Source of the DNA: Acestrorhynchus altus
Lineage: Eukaryota; Chordata; Actinopteri; Characiformes; Acestrorhynchidae
Assembly (NCBI GenBank): GCA_034509495.1
Contig: CM067507.1
Location: forward strand, 26,402,385 to 26,466,384
DNA length: 64,000 bases
Direction of reading: 5' to 3'
Translations under genes and position numbers: made by a program
Notes under the pieces: generated by a model
Database searches by the model: none
The model's input: only the letters and a program-made list of their open reading frames with translations
What the model was told of the DNA's origin: nothing
In this document: positions 48,601 through 60,076 of the stretch, piece after piece
Numbering within the stretch: position 1 is the first letter of the stretch
How the letters are laid out: each line of letters opens with the position of its first letter

Positions 48601-50298
48601 TAAAACAGCTGAATATAAAACAGCATACCTGATTAAAGGTAATAAAGTAAATAAAAATGATGTCAGAGTCTCTGCTTTACTGATATCTCTTTAGTCTAGC
48701 TTACTCTTCTTAGGGAGGCCAGACAGGCATTCTTCCTTATTTTGGGCATAATCCTAGAGAGATCAATCAATACCTAAAAGAATGGTTTCTTAATAAAATA
48801 TCCTCTGATCTTCAGCTTCATGACTCAAATTTCATAGTAGCTAAGCACTTAATGCTGCCACAGTCATACGTTTTATTTATAAATGCCTTTCTCCACACTC
48901 AAGGACAGTGTACAAAATACAAAACAAAATAAAAATAAATAAATAAAAGTGTCATATGCATTCAAGAAAATCAAAATGATGGACCATTCTGTATTTAGGA
49001 AATTATATTTTCTATCATAGTCCTTTCCTATTCAGTCTAATGACTTTACTGCGATTGCTTAGCTTTTTAATAATGGACATGAAAGAATTAATACATTTCT
49101 GCACACTGAATTAAATTACCGTATTTTCCGGACTATAAGACGCTACTTTTTTTTGAGAGTTTGTCTACTCTAGGAAAATTGTTTATAGTTCCAAAGGTTT
49201 TCATTTGGAAAGTGCAGCTTGATGAGCTCAAGTAACCTAAAACATTAGAAATGTAACAATGCTTTGTAACGTTTTCCACAGTAGTAACCATTTGTTCAGT
49301 AAGACAAGGAAAAGCATCATATTTTGTGACCCAGTCCATACATTACTGAAAAATACTATGAAAATCAGACTATTATAATGTTTACAATTTCAGAAATTCA
49401 GATGGGGCAGAGACAGTTGTATAATATTGTGGCTACAAAAAAACGTGAATTGTGCAATTTGTTCTTAGGTGGTTTTACCAATTCTAAAAAAAATTGTGAA
49501 CGAAAAAAATATATATTCATTCTACTCTTGGAAGTAAATAATATTATGGCTGTTACAAGTAAAATAACATACACATATACATACATAAACTTTATATGTG
49601 TGACTACACTTACATTCATGCATGCTTGTACCCTACTACCACTTTCACCATTTGTTTCCGATGAGAGGGAAAACACCTCTTTGCTAAGAAACAAAAGGAA
49701 AATGTTCTAAATATAGCTCAACTTTTGCAATCTACTTTCAGTAATATGTGAAACAACAGAAGACATTGTATGCTGACATAAATAGGAGCCACTCCAAAAT
49801 GTTCATGTCAGTTAGTCAGTACAGCAAAATTGCTGCTTTGGAAGATGAATGTGTCATAGCCAACTTCACAACAATGAAGTTGAATACATATCATACCAAA
49901 CAAATCTGTGAATGCTTCCTGGGACTATTGCACTATGACTATTTAATCAATGACAGTGTTTTATGTATGTAAATATATAGGATAAAATGGTGCAATATTA
50001 ATATAAGGGCATCATTTAGGGAAAATTTAAATAGTTCCCAAATTCATTATTCCTTTTTTGTTCATTATGTCAACAATCAATGAAACCCAGACCTTGACAC
50101 TGCCTCTTAAAATTCCTTCTGCATAACTATGCACACAAAACAAGTTTTTCCAACTGTGACTTTTTGAATAGGCCATTGTGTTTTGCAAGATGTGTCTTAG
50201 CATTGTTTTCTTTGGTCAAGCTACAATGGCACTTTGGAATTACAGTCTTTGCCCAGAAAATGAGCTTTAATTCTTTCAGAGATATTAACATTTGCAGA

Positions 50299-50300
<2 letters not shown>
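48601..50300. other. Intergenic, nothing coding recognised
   Basis: Contains a short three-fold repeat of tataaaacagctgaa at 48583-48628. A motif at 49122-49150 (gtattttccggactataaga) resembles a widespread DNA-transposon terminus, but no partner end was found. No exon is supported. Confidence 0.45.

Positions 50301-50301
<1 letters not shown>

Positions 50302-50336
<35 letters not shown>
50302..50336. repeat. (AT)n microsatellite
   Basis: About 17 AT units. Confidence 0.95.
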
Positions 50337-50341
<5 letters not shown>

Positions 50342-50839
50342 GAGTAAATAAAAGAGAGAAGTGCCACCGCCCAAGTTTCGTGTGTTTAGCAACCACTAAC
50401 AGTTCCTGTTTGTTTGTTGCCTATGTCAGCATTTGTTAAGCCTGTACTGGTCTAAAAGCAATAATGAGCTTTTCTAGTGATGTACCATCTCTGCATTATC
50501 TGCTGATGGAACAGTGGTGTCAGGCCATCAAGATGGTAGAACTTAAGTAGATCATCCACAAACTTGAAGGCCCAGAAGAGTCCGGAGGCACCAATTGCTG
50601 AGGAGTGACACTTCTGCTGTGGAGATGCTGTAGCATGACACACCTATATGATACAGAAACTAGGACTGTAAGAATGGCTAATGGAGGATTACTTGTGGTC
50701 TGAGACTTCAGTAAAAGTGGCATCATCAGAAAGCATGTGTGAGACATTTGTTAGGTGCCAGTATACAGAGAGAAACTAAAAATTTAGTCATTTCCATCAG
50801 TGTGGATTCTGTCATTTTTTGGCATTGTATTGGACAAAG

Positions 50840-51030
50840 AATGTTGGAGATGGAGCTGCTGGGCAGAAGGAGAAGAGGAAGACCTCAGAGAAGGTTTATG
50901 TGTAGTGAAGGTGGACATGGAGATGGTTGGTGTAACAGTAGGGGAGGCAGGGGACAGGGCAAGATGGAGGCAGATGATCCGCTGTGGCAACCCCTAAAGG
51001 GAGCAGCCGAAAGAAGAAGAAGTGTGTGCA
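50840..51030 (+). mobile_element. 3' end of a fish LINE with (GAA)n-like tail
   Basis: The segment ends gatgatccgctgtggcaacc (50976) then ctaaagggagcagccgaaag and aagaagaag. This terminal sequence recurs widely in fish genomes as the end of a non-LTR element. Upstream text is GA-rich and no reading frame is intact. Clade not assigned. Confidence 0.65.
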
Positions 51031-51589
51031 GTAAACTTGAGTAAACTTGATTGTGACAACCTCTGGTAATGCTGTCCTTTCCTGACACCAATAAAGGATG
51101 TCCCAATCAAATGGTTTTTACAGACAGTACTTCCTCACTGGCATTTTAAGTTTCTTAATGATTCCATTCTTTCATTCCAAACCCAATATCTGTTTCAAGT
51201 GGTCAAAAAAGAAGAAGAAGAAATGACTGGTTTATTGTGAACTCTAACCATACTTCCTGTATATGACAGTACTTTCAGATATATCTCCACATATACGCTT
51301 ATTTATCAATCAGACACTTTTATATGAGAAAATAATGTACATAACAATTACAATGTTGCAGTATATTAAAAAAGTTTAAATGTAGTTCATGTTATTTTTT
51401 CATGAAGTACAGGAAATATGAAAGAGACCAATTTTGCTTGCTGAAGAAACACACAACCAAGCCCAAAGTAATTGATTTCATACCGTGGGATTATTTTAGC
51501 CACAGTCATTGCTAAAACATGTGTAAAACCAAAGGTGTTGACATAGAGTGTCTCTCTTGGACAGAAACTGTCATCAAATAAAAAAAATA

Positions 51590-52060
51590 ATAATAATCAC
51601 ATTTATTTCTATAGTGCTTTTTTTTTTTTTACAACTGATGTCACAAAGAAGCTTTACATAGATCAAAAGTAAGATGCTAAACAACACATAAATAAAGAGA
51701 AAATCACAGACACCCGCTTCCCCACTGAGCAAGACAAAAAACTTTTCATACTCAAAAAAAAAACAAAAAACAAACAAAAAAAAACACACTCATACATTAC
51801 TGAAAAGGGGACAATTAGACCACTACATTTCTGCTGTAAGGCTCAGGTGTACTGAAGGTGATGTCCGTTATGGCAGGTGGGCAACTAGTTCCAAGGCAGG
51901 GTGGGAAACTAGTCCAAGTCCATTATCTAGAAGGTGGGCAGCCAGTGGAAAGGGGTGACACATTTCTGCTGTGCTAAAGTAACCCTAGTCAATTGTAAGT
52001 TCATTTATGTGAAGTGGGTACATTTAGGATAAACAACTCCTGTTGTGCAGAGCCAGTTCA
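51590..52060. repeat. Dispersed repeat fragment
   Basis: Begins tatttctatagtgctttttt and acaactgatgtcacaaagaa gctttacata, wording common to a fish interspersed repeat. It contains an internal partial duplication (aggtgggcaactagttccaa / aaggtgggcagccagtggaa). No coding capacity. Confidence 0.5.
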
Positions 52061-52104
52061 CATGCTGCTACTGTGTGTGTATAATCACTGACAGTTTAGA
52101 TAGA

Positions 52105-52235
52105 ATATAGGATAGGACTGCCCCTGTTGTGTGAATTCACTAATGTGTATCACTGTGTGTGGATGGGTAAAAAGCAGAGGCCTAATTCCTGTGTGTGCAC
52201 AACACAGTGGGTCAAATGAGCATAATTACTTAACA
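52105..52235 (+). mobile_element. Truncated SINE-like copy (3' tail only)
   Basis: 52129-52230 (tgtgaattcactaatgtgta onward, ending cacagtgggtcaaa) matches 1085-1194 closely across the whole tail. The tRNA-like head is absent. Confidence 0.7.
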
Positions 52236-52959
52236 TGTATAATTATGTACAGAAGCTGTGCATAGTCACACATCAAATTGTACTGCAGAAGCGACAGTAA
52301 ATTATGACCCTTCCAACAATTCTGGAATGTTCTGCAGTTAACTAAAGGCCAAGTCTCATCACCCAACATCTGACCTTACTAATAATACTCTTGTGGCTGA
52401 AGCAGCTTCCAAGAACCATGTTTTCAAATTCTAGCAGGAAATCTTTTAAGAAAAGTAAATCTGATGTAGAAAAAAAACTGTATTACTGAACATGGTTTTG
52501 GAATGAGATAGTTGCTGAGCAGATGTGGATGCAATGCTTGGGTTTCTAATTTCATGGACTATGTAGTGTAGATCAACTCACTGGCAAAAAAAATTGATCT
52601 GTGTTCAATCTGAGTATACAGATGTTGTGCATGAATATAGATCATCTTATAAAAAATGAATAGCTAAATATTAGTACTGACTGTGTGCCTGCAATAATAA
52701 TGGTGCTGTTTATGTTTTAAAATAAAAAAAAAATTGAAAAGGAAACTTTTCTCTCTCAAAATTTAAAGAGATAAAGCTTCTGTATGGACTGATCTTGAAT
52801 TTGATTTATTGATATAAGTAAATAAGTAAATGCATGCACATGGGAAGTTTTAAAACCTCTTTTTTTAAACGAGGTTAATATTTGGGTTAGAGCTTCAACA
52901 GTGACTAACACTGCAGCCAAAAACAAGTTAAATACTGAGATTAGCCTGAGAGTTTGGCC

Positions 52960-53306
52960 CTAAACCAGGACGCGCTGCTGTCTCTATTAGTGATGAATCA
53001 GCTCCACCCTCAGAGGAGCTGCTGCACTTCGGCGTCTCCGCGCTGATTTCAGCGCCTCCGCAGAAAGTCAAACCTGCGCACCGCCGCGCAGACACGGCGC
53101 GCTCGTCGGCGCGAGGAGCCCGCTTCTCTCTGCGCCATTATTGATGGCGGGTTTGACGTTCTTCAACACGCGCACATTCCACAATAATGCTCGCAGGAGA
53201 AAAGACGGACAGCAGGAGGCTGTAACCCCTCACGAGGGCAAGACGGATTAAAGAACCAGGCGATAAAGGTCCTCAAAAGCTCTACTGTCACCCACATGAT
53301 TCAGAG
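52960..53306 (+). promoter_or_regulatory. CpG-rich promoter-like block with a candidate first exon
   Basis: The most CpG-dense stretch of the window (52970-53175, e.g. gcgcaccgccgcgcagacac). It is followed by an ATG at 53296 (ATG ATT CAG AG) and a donor-like site, cagag|gttagtg at 53306/53307. This looks like a CpG-island promoter with a first exon on the plus strand. It could serve the candidate exon at 54141, or be a distal 5' exon of the TLR gene 7 kb downstream. The gene is not identified. Confidence 0.4.
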
Positions 53307-53647
53307 GTTAGTGAACGATCGTCCGCTGTCTTAACGTCTTGTTTACGACCGTTGGAGGCTCTGCTCAGGTTAGTTCATCAACCAACCAACCAACCAACCA
53401 AATGCACGAAGTAACGCGACTTTGGGTTCTGTTATCTTGTTATAAAGTATCTAGAACGTTACACGGAACCACTATATTCCTCAGTAGCTCTATATCAGAG
53501 ATGTTATAGGAGATAAAAACTCGTTATAAAGCACTACACCCACTAAAACAGAGGTGCTACTAATACTGTTTTGTGCTTTTAAGTAAAAGTACTTTTAAAA
53601 GTACAGTGTTTGACTTTAATATGTAGAGACACGAATATATATTTATA

Positions 53648-53653
<6 letters not shown>

Positions 53654-53707
<54 letters not shown>
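53654..53707. repeat. (TA)n microsatellite
   Basis: About 27 TA units, in the putative intron after the CpG-rich block. Confidence 0.95.
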
Positions 53708-53710
<3 letters not shown>

Positions 53711-54140
53711 CAAATACAGAACTTTTAAACTGTAGATGAAATACATTGTTAAAATGATTAAAGATGTATTGAATTGTTTGCCATAATTTAGGTAACAATG
53801 ACTAAAGCAGGGGCAACCCTAGGCCTGCAGTGCCTGATTTCTATGTTTTTTACTGCTCAAGCACATCTGATTCACCGCACTTGTTTGGTAGGTCTGTTAA
53901 AGCAGGGAAAACAGCAAACGGTGCAAGAATTCGCCACTCCAGGGCTCGGATTGCCTAACCTGTAATAACCTCACACGCAACAAACTATTCGATGTGTAAT
54001 GATATTCACTGTTGTGATGATGTGCAGGATGCACTCAATAAAGCAGCAAATATTTAACTGCACTGGTAGAGTTCTCGTCACAAAGCAAACACCTTAGTAA
54101 GGCTTTGAGGTCTAATCTTGTATTCTTTCTTTTGTGCCAG

Positions 54141-54218
54141 AGAGGAATTCCTCAAAAGGCTGGAAGCTTTTGAACAGTTTAAAGGGATTCTGAGCCGTGA
54201 TCTTGGACTGAATATGTC
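54141..54218 (+). other. Candidate coding exon of an unidentified gene
   Basis: Preceded by a pyrimidine-rich acceptor (ttctttcttttgtgccag, ending 54140). Joined to the ATG at 53296 it stays in frame with matching phase (AG|A) and reads REEFLKRLEAFEQFKGILSR, an amphipathic, charged stretch. No good donor follows; the frame runs to a stop near 54278. I do not recognise the protein. It could be a chance exon-like segment. Confidence 0.25.
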
Positions 54219-54278
54219 AGTCATTTCACTGTTACATAAACGCACCTCGTTACTTTGCCTTACTTTGGGGTTCTGAGG

Positions 54279-56149
54279 TTCCTAAAAAGTGGTTTGGATA
54301 CAATTCTGTGGGGAGGATGGTGAACTCCAGAGTGCTTAAACTTCACAAACACTGAAAAATCAATTTTTTGACTGATTCATTAGTATCTTGTCAAGAGAGC
54401 TCGGATGTTGTTTGTTAGCTGGAAGATTTTATGCAGTGCTATGTAGTGTAAGTGGCCTTTTTATTAACACGCAATCACTGCCTGGTAAATCTTATCTCTT
54501 TTCTTGAGGGTTTTTTTCTCAGTATTTTCAAACATTCCTTACATATTTGTCTCCTTGGTCATTCAGGGCTAACATTTACTGCAGTGCTGTACAAGTAAAT
54601 CATTTTTATTAAAAAAGGAGGATATTTTCTCTCTGAGCACTCTGTACATGTTTGACCCATATATATTTGACCAGTCATTCATAAATCTCATCTGTCAAGG
54701 TTGATATTTGGATAATCGACCAAATAAGTTGGTTAATGGGCAACCAGTCAGTTACACTGTGAAAGTGTTGGTTCCTTAATAGGTCAGTGGGTTCCACAGT
54801 TTCAGGTTCTGTATTGTTGCCATGTAGGCCATTGTGAAACAATGAGAATAGATTTGTTTTGCATTCGGTTCATAAATAAATGGGTGCTCTGCATTAATAT
54901 GTATGTAATAAAACAGTCCATTAATCAACTCTGGATATGAAAAAAAAAACAATGTGAAAGTTAAAGCTCATCAATAAATTTAACTGTAGAGGTTAAACAA
55001 TAGCCAGTCAGTAATAAACGGACTAAAACTACACAGAAAAATTGAAAACATTTAGCTGATGGTACATGTTAGCTCATATTACATATTGCATGTCATTAAC
55101 CTTTTCAGGACTGACAGGACCAATAACATGTTCTTTGTTGCACCCAAGACTTGTAAAACTTGTATACTTGTACAGGGAGGCACATACATTGCTCATAGAA
55201 AAGTAAGTATATCATGTTTAACTGAATCTTTAGTATGTCCCATCATCAAACTTGATCCAGAGATCAAGACAAATAAAAAATAATTGGACAAATGAAAAAC
55301 AGAAAAGGTAAAAGTAAAGTAAAATACTGTTAAAACTCTGCCAGTTATTGAGTCATTCATATCTACCTGGAAGACAGTCATATCATCTTCCACAATGTAT
55401 TTCTCTGTTAGGATATTAACCAGCTGCAAACATGTGAGGGGGAAATAGATTGGGGTAACTCAAGTCAAATAGAACCCCTACAGAACAGGAATTGGAAAGT
55501 AATCAAGAGAGGATGTATGACGATAGAACAAATCTAAACATTTCTCGGCTACACCTGGCACACAGTCAGCTTCACAAGTGTTTGTTCATTTGGCAGTAAA
55601 TGTTGTCATAGAGTGCATCTGCTGGTGATGAGAGAACAAGTAGCCAGAATTAAACTGCAAGTGTAGCGATAAAGGGAATTCTGCCAATTCTTATTTAAAC
55701 TATGATATTGACTTGTGGCATCATTTGTTTTCAATTAAAAGTGAAGACATCTACTAGCCTTTAGGTGTTTATAGTATCTTTAGATCCCTCAGAATCTTAG
55801 ACATTAACAAAATCCAAAAAGAGAGGCTCATACACTGATGAAACATTTCCTAGAAAGGAGAAACCAGACAAACCCATGAAAAAACAATGATAAAATATAT
55901 TTGAGAAAGAAATCTGTTAAGAAAAACAAACATTATTTTTGTGCAGCGATTAGAAATTTACTGGTTGTACAGTCATTACAATTGTACATGCTGTCTATTT
56001 ATTTTTTTGTATTACTGTCCTTACTGCCATTTATAAGTTCACTTTTATTGATAATGTTCTTACAAAATGTATTTACCCCTTGGATAGTTTCCATTTTCAT
56101 TGCTTTTATAAATGGAATTCTGGTCAGTATAACTATTATCCATAATGAC
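54279..56149. other. Intergenic, nothing recognised
   Basis: AT-rich. Reading frames of 60-100 codons here have no family resemblance, splice support or codon bias. No RNA gene was seen. Confidence 0.45.
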
Positions 56150-56535
56150 CATTGTTACATTTGGAGAAAAAGGGGAAAGTTTGCAAGCCTAACAACACCA
56201 TCCCAACTGTGAAGTACAGGAATGGCAGCATCATGCTGTGGGAGTGTTTTGCTGAAGGAGGGACTAAATAGCATCATGAGAAAAGAACGCATTCCATAAA
56301 TCTTTAAGCCATCAGTCAGGAAGTTAAAGCTTGGGTGCAAATGCGTCTTCCAAATGGACAATGATCCTAAGCACACTGCCAAATTAGTTGAAGTGGCTTA
56401 AGGAGAACAAAGTTAATGCCTTTGAGTGGCCATCACAAAGCCCTGAACTCAGTCCCATAGAACATTTGTGGGCAGACTTGAAAAGGCATGTGCAAGAAAG
56501 AGGAATAGGCTGTGTCAGAGTGGTTGCATATCCAC
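56150..56535 (+). mobile_element. Tc1-like transposase fragment
   Basis: Plus-strand pieces in different frames read KYRNGSIMLWECF (about 56210-56250), then FQMDNDPKHTA around the second catalytic Asp (about 56350-56382), then AFEWPSQSPELSPIEHLW (about 56420-56475) holding the third catalytic acidic residue. Stops and shifts separate them, and no inverted repeats were found. Inactive remnant. Confidence 0.8.
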
Positions 56536-57094
56536 TCCTTTTTTCAGAAATATTCACAAAGATTCACAATTACTGATAAGAGCCAGAGTAGTGTTAGGAG
56601 TCTTGCCCAATTGGCGTAGAACGACATAGTTGCCCAGGAATTGAACCCAGAGTCTCCCACATGGTGTGGTGACTCACTGATGGTATTATCTGGTGCGCCA
56701 CTCCAACCATAATATTCACCCAGGTAGTGAAAGGGAGGTGATATGAGTACAGTGATTGTATTTTGGTACATCTGCATAGAATGTTCAGTCTCTGGTTAAT
56801 CAGTATTCCTGGCTACAAATACACCATGAAGACAAAAGATCACTCCATGGTACTCCAAGGATAGGTAATGAAAAGTGAAAATCAGGGAACGTATACAAAA
56901 AAAAAAATCGTTGAACATCCCTGGAACTCATTTAAATGCAAGATTACAAAATGGAAAGTAAATTACAGATGTAAATCTGCCTGTAGTAAACCTCACATAC
57001 CATGACCATGCAAGTAAACTAGTGAGGGAGGCCTCACACCAACAACCTGGAGCTCTGAATGAGGTTCAACTTTTTCCATGTTTATATACATACA

Positions 57095-58490
57095 AACCGG
57101 ATTGCAAAAAAGTTTGGACACTAAACAAATTGTGAATAAAAACTGAATGCAATGATGCGAAGGTGCCAACATCTAATATTTTATTAAGAATAGAACACAA
57201 ATCACAGATCAAAAGTTTAAACAGAGAATCATCATTATCATTTTAAGGGAAAAATATGTCAAAATTTCATGCCGTCAACAAATCCCAAAAAAGGGCAAGG
57301 CCATTTTTACCACTGTGTGGCAAGCCCACCCCCCCCCCCACACACACACTTCTTACAACATTCAACAAACGTCTGGGGACAGAGAAGACCAGTTTCTCAA
57401 GTTTAGAAATAGGAATGCTCTCCCATTCATGTCTAATACAGGCCTCTAACTGTTTAATCATCTTGGGCCTTCTTTGTCGCACCTTCCTCTTTATGATGCC
57501 AAATGTTCTCTATAGGTGAAAGATCTGGACTGCAGGCTGGCCATTTCAGTACCCGTATCCTTCTCCTACATAGCCATGATGTGATTGCTGCAGAATGTGG
57601 TCTGGCATTATCTTGTTGAAAAATGCAGGGTCTTCCCTGAAAGAGAGGACGTCTAGATGGGAGCATATGTTGCTCTAGAACCTGAACATAGTTCTCTGCA
57701 TTAATGGTGCCTTTCCAGACACGCAAGCTGCCCATGCCACAAGCACTCATGCAACCCCGTACCATCAGTGATGCAGGCTTCTGAACAGAGCGTTGATAAC
57801 AACTTGGGTTATCCTTGTCCTCTCTGGTCCGGATGACATGGCGTCCCAGTGTTCCATAAAGAACTTCAAATCGTGACTCATCTGACCACAGAACAGTCTT
57901 CTATTTTGCCACACTCCATTTTAAATGACCCCTGGCCCAGTGCAAACGTCTGAGCTTGTGGAGATGCTTAGAAATGGCTTCCTCTTTGCACTGTAGAGTT
58001 TCATTCAGCTGGAAACGGCAGTTGGCACGGTGGATTGTGTTCACTGACAATTCTGGAAGTATTCCTGAGCCCATTCTGTTATTTCCTTGACAGTGGCATT
58101 CCTGTTTGAAGTGCAGTGACGTTTAAGGGCCCGGAGATCACTAGCATCCAGTAAAATTTTACGGCATTGACCCTTACGCACAGAGATTGTTTCAGATTCT
58201 CAGAAACTTTTGATGATGTCATGCACGGTTGATGATGATAAATGATACGCTGGGTAACACCATTCTGGTATTGCTGCACTATCTTTCTGCGCAACAATGG
58301 TGGAATTGGTGATCCTCTTACCATCTTGGCTTCAGAGAGACACTGACGCTCTGAGAAGCTCTTTATACCCAATCATGTTGTCAACTGACCTAATTAGTGT
58401 TAATTGGTCTTCCAGCTGTTCGTTATATGTTCAATTTCCTTTTTCCAGCCACTTATTGCTACTTGTCCCAACTTTTTTGACACTGTGAAA
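57095..58490 (-). mobile_element. Full-length but inactive Tc1-like transposon
   Basis: Terminal repeats caaaaaagtttggaca (57105-57120) and tgtcccaacttttttg (58464-58479) are inverted copies with one mismatch. They enclose ~1.37 kb, the usual Tc1 size. The minus strand encodes transposase pieces. The N-terminal part (58079-58325) starts MVRGSPIPPLLRRKIVQQYQ. The C-terminal part (57454-57765) holds IFQQDNARPH (second catalytic Asp) and SPDLSPIENIW (third catalytic residue). Frameshifts between the two, and a stop-rich 57766-58078, show that it is dead. A (C)n/(AC)n run interrupts its 3' part at 57328-57348. Confidence 0.85.
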
Positions 58491-58740
58491 CTTTGAATCA
58501 ACATATTTTTTCCTTTAAAATGTTACATTTACTTGTACATATTTAATTGACATTATGCTGTAGAAATCTGTTTTGTGTTAAGCCACATTATATTAGGGTC
58601 AGGCAATTCACTGAAAGTGAACCAAAACCAACATTCAGAACTGACCAACATAATGTTGCCCATGTCAGTTATTTTATTTTTTAAATGCTGTCAATACTGA
58701 ATGTGTTCATGTACTGTCCCTTTAAGAACACACTACTGTG

Positions 58741-58743
<3 letters not shown>

Positions 58744-58791
<48 letters not shown>

Positions 58792-58792
58792 A

Positions 58793-58850
<58 letters not shown>
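58744..58850. repeat. Compound (GT)n microsatellite
   Basis: Two long GT runs are separated by gtatatatataaatatgtgt at 58781-58800. The artificial Cys/Val and His/Thr frames across it are not genes. Confidence 0.97.
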
Positions 58851-58853
<3 letters not shown>

Positions 58854-60055
58854 CATGTGACTCTGCTGTCTAGTTTGCACAGAGAAGCATTTGGCTTTAG
58901 TGATGGCGGTGCAGACCAAAAAGCAAAGCAAAGTAAACACAGTAGAAAGATACAGCAACCAAGGGAAATATCACCAGCCTGCTTCAAGACTTCAATCATA
59001 TAACTGAACAAACACCTCCTTCATAAAGCAGCAAGAGAGAGTCTGAACCTGAGGAGCAACTTTATTACACAGTTTTATATCCTGCTAGAGCTCAAACTCT
59101 GCTCATAGAAATGGATCAGTAAATCCTACAGATTCAATCTTCATTCGCTTCAGGATTTAGGTCACAATACATTTTTAGAACTGGCACAAGGAATAAAACC
59201 AAAAAACAACGTTCTTCACCAGGCATTGTGGAAAAGAGGATAAACCAGAGTTTTTCTACATCATCTTATTCAACTTTCCGTTCCACCTTGACTGGCCCTG
59301 CAATTGCAGTCTGCTGACAGGAAATAATTTTATAATAAGTGATGCTTCACTTAAGTTGGACTGAATTTTTATAAAAGCTCTTTCAAAGATTACGTCCAGC
59401 ATTTTTAAAAGAACTGAACAAGAATCAAAAACTGTTTAATGTTCCGACAATTCTGAATACAGTAGTGATGTAATGATTCAGGATTAGCTGAAATGTTCCT
59501 CATACCACTATTATAACAATGGATGTTTATGTTTTACTACTTTTGGTTTTGTGTCTTCACTGAAGCCAAATGAAGGACACAACATTTAACTTTTGTATTA
59601 GCTGCTTCAGTTACTTCATTGTCTCAGTATGTTTATTGAAATGGCCTTATTTATAATATTTGTTTAGTAAATATAAATAATTTTCTACTTTTCACATGAC
59701 AACATTAAGTATTTTGTTTGAATGCAATAATTATAATTATCTTCTACTTTTTGATGGAACAAACCCATCAAAACAATCATTCATTCATTAAATAATTGTG
59801 ATATTGATTTAAGATCATATCACCCAGCACTAGTTGGCATTATTCCATTCATTAAAGAAATGAAAGGGGAAACCATCAAATGGGCTGAGCACGTTTTATT
59901 GGCATTGTATGTCATGTTGACTGTTTATAAAAATAAAATGATAAAATTTAACACATTGTATTTATTCCCTGTTGGTGATGTAACAAGAGTGAATAATATG
60001 TACAGGATACAAAAAAAAACTCAAATAACTTGTATGGTTGTATCTCTTTTCACAG
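58851..60055. other. Region upstream of the TLR gene
   Basis: AT-rich DNA without recognisable exons or repeats. It ends in a pyrimidine-rich acceptor (tatctcttttcacag, ending 60055), so the TLR coding exon is probably joined to at least one non-coding exon further upstream, not located. Confidence 0.5.
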
Positions 60056-60076
60056 ATCTAAACAGCTGATGTGAGA

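Noticed and set aside
49122..49150. Possible DNA-transposon terminus (gtattttccggactataaga)
   Set aside because: A single terminus-like motif without an inverted partner or target duplication is not enough for an element call.
50127..50747. Minus-strand frames near 50.1-50.7 kb
   Set aside because: One contains an AT-microsatellite Tyr-Ile run and the others have no protein-family resemblance; the area is next to a LINE end and probably repeat-derived.
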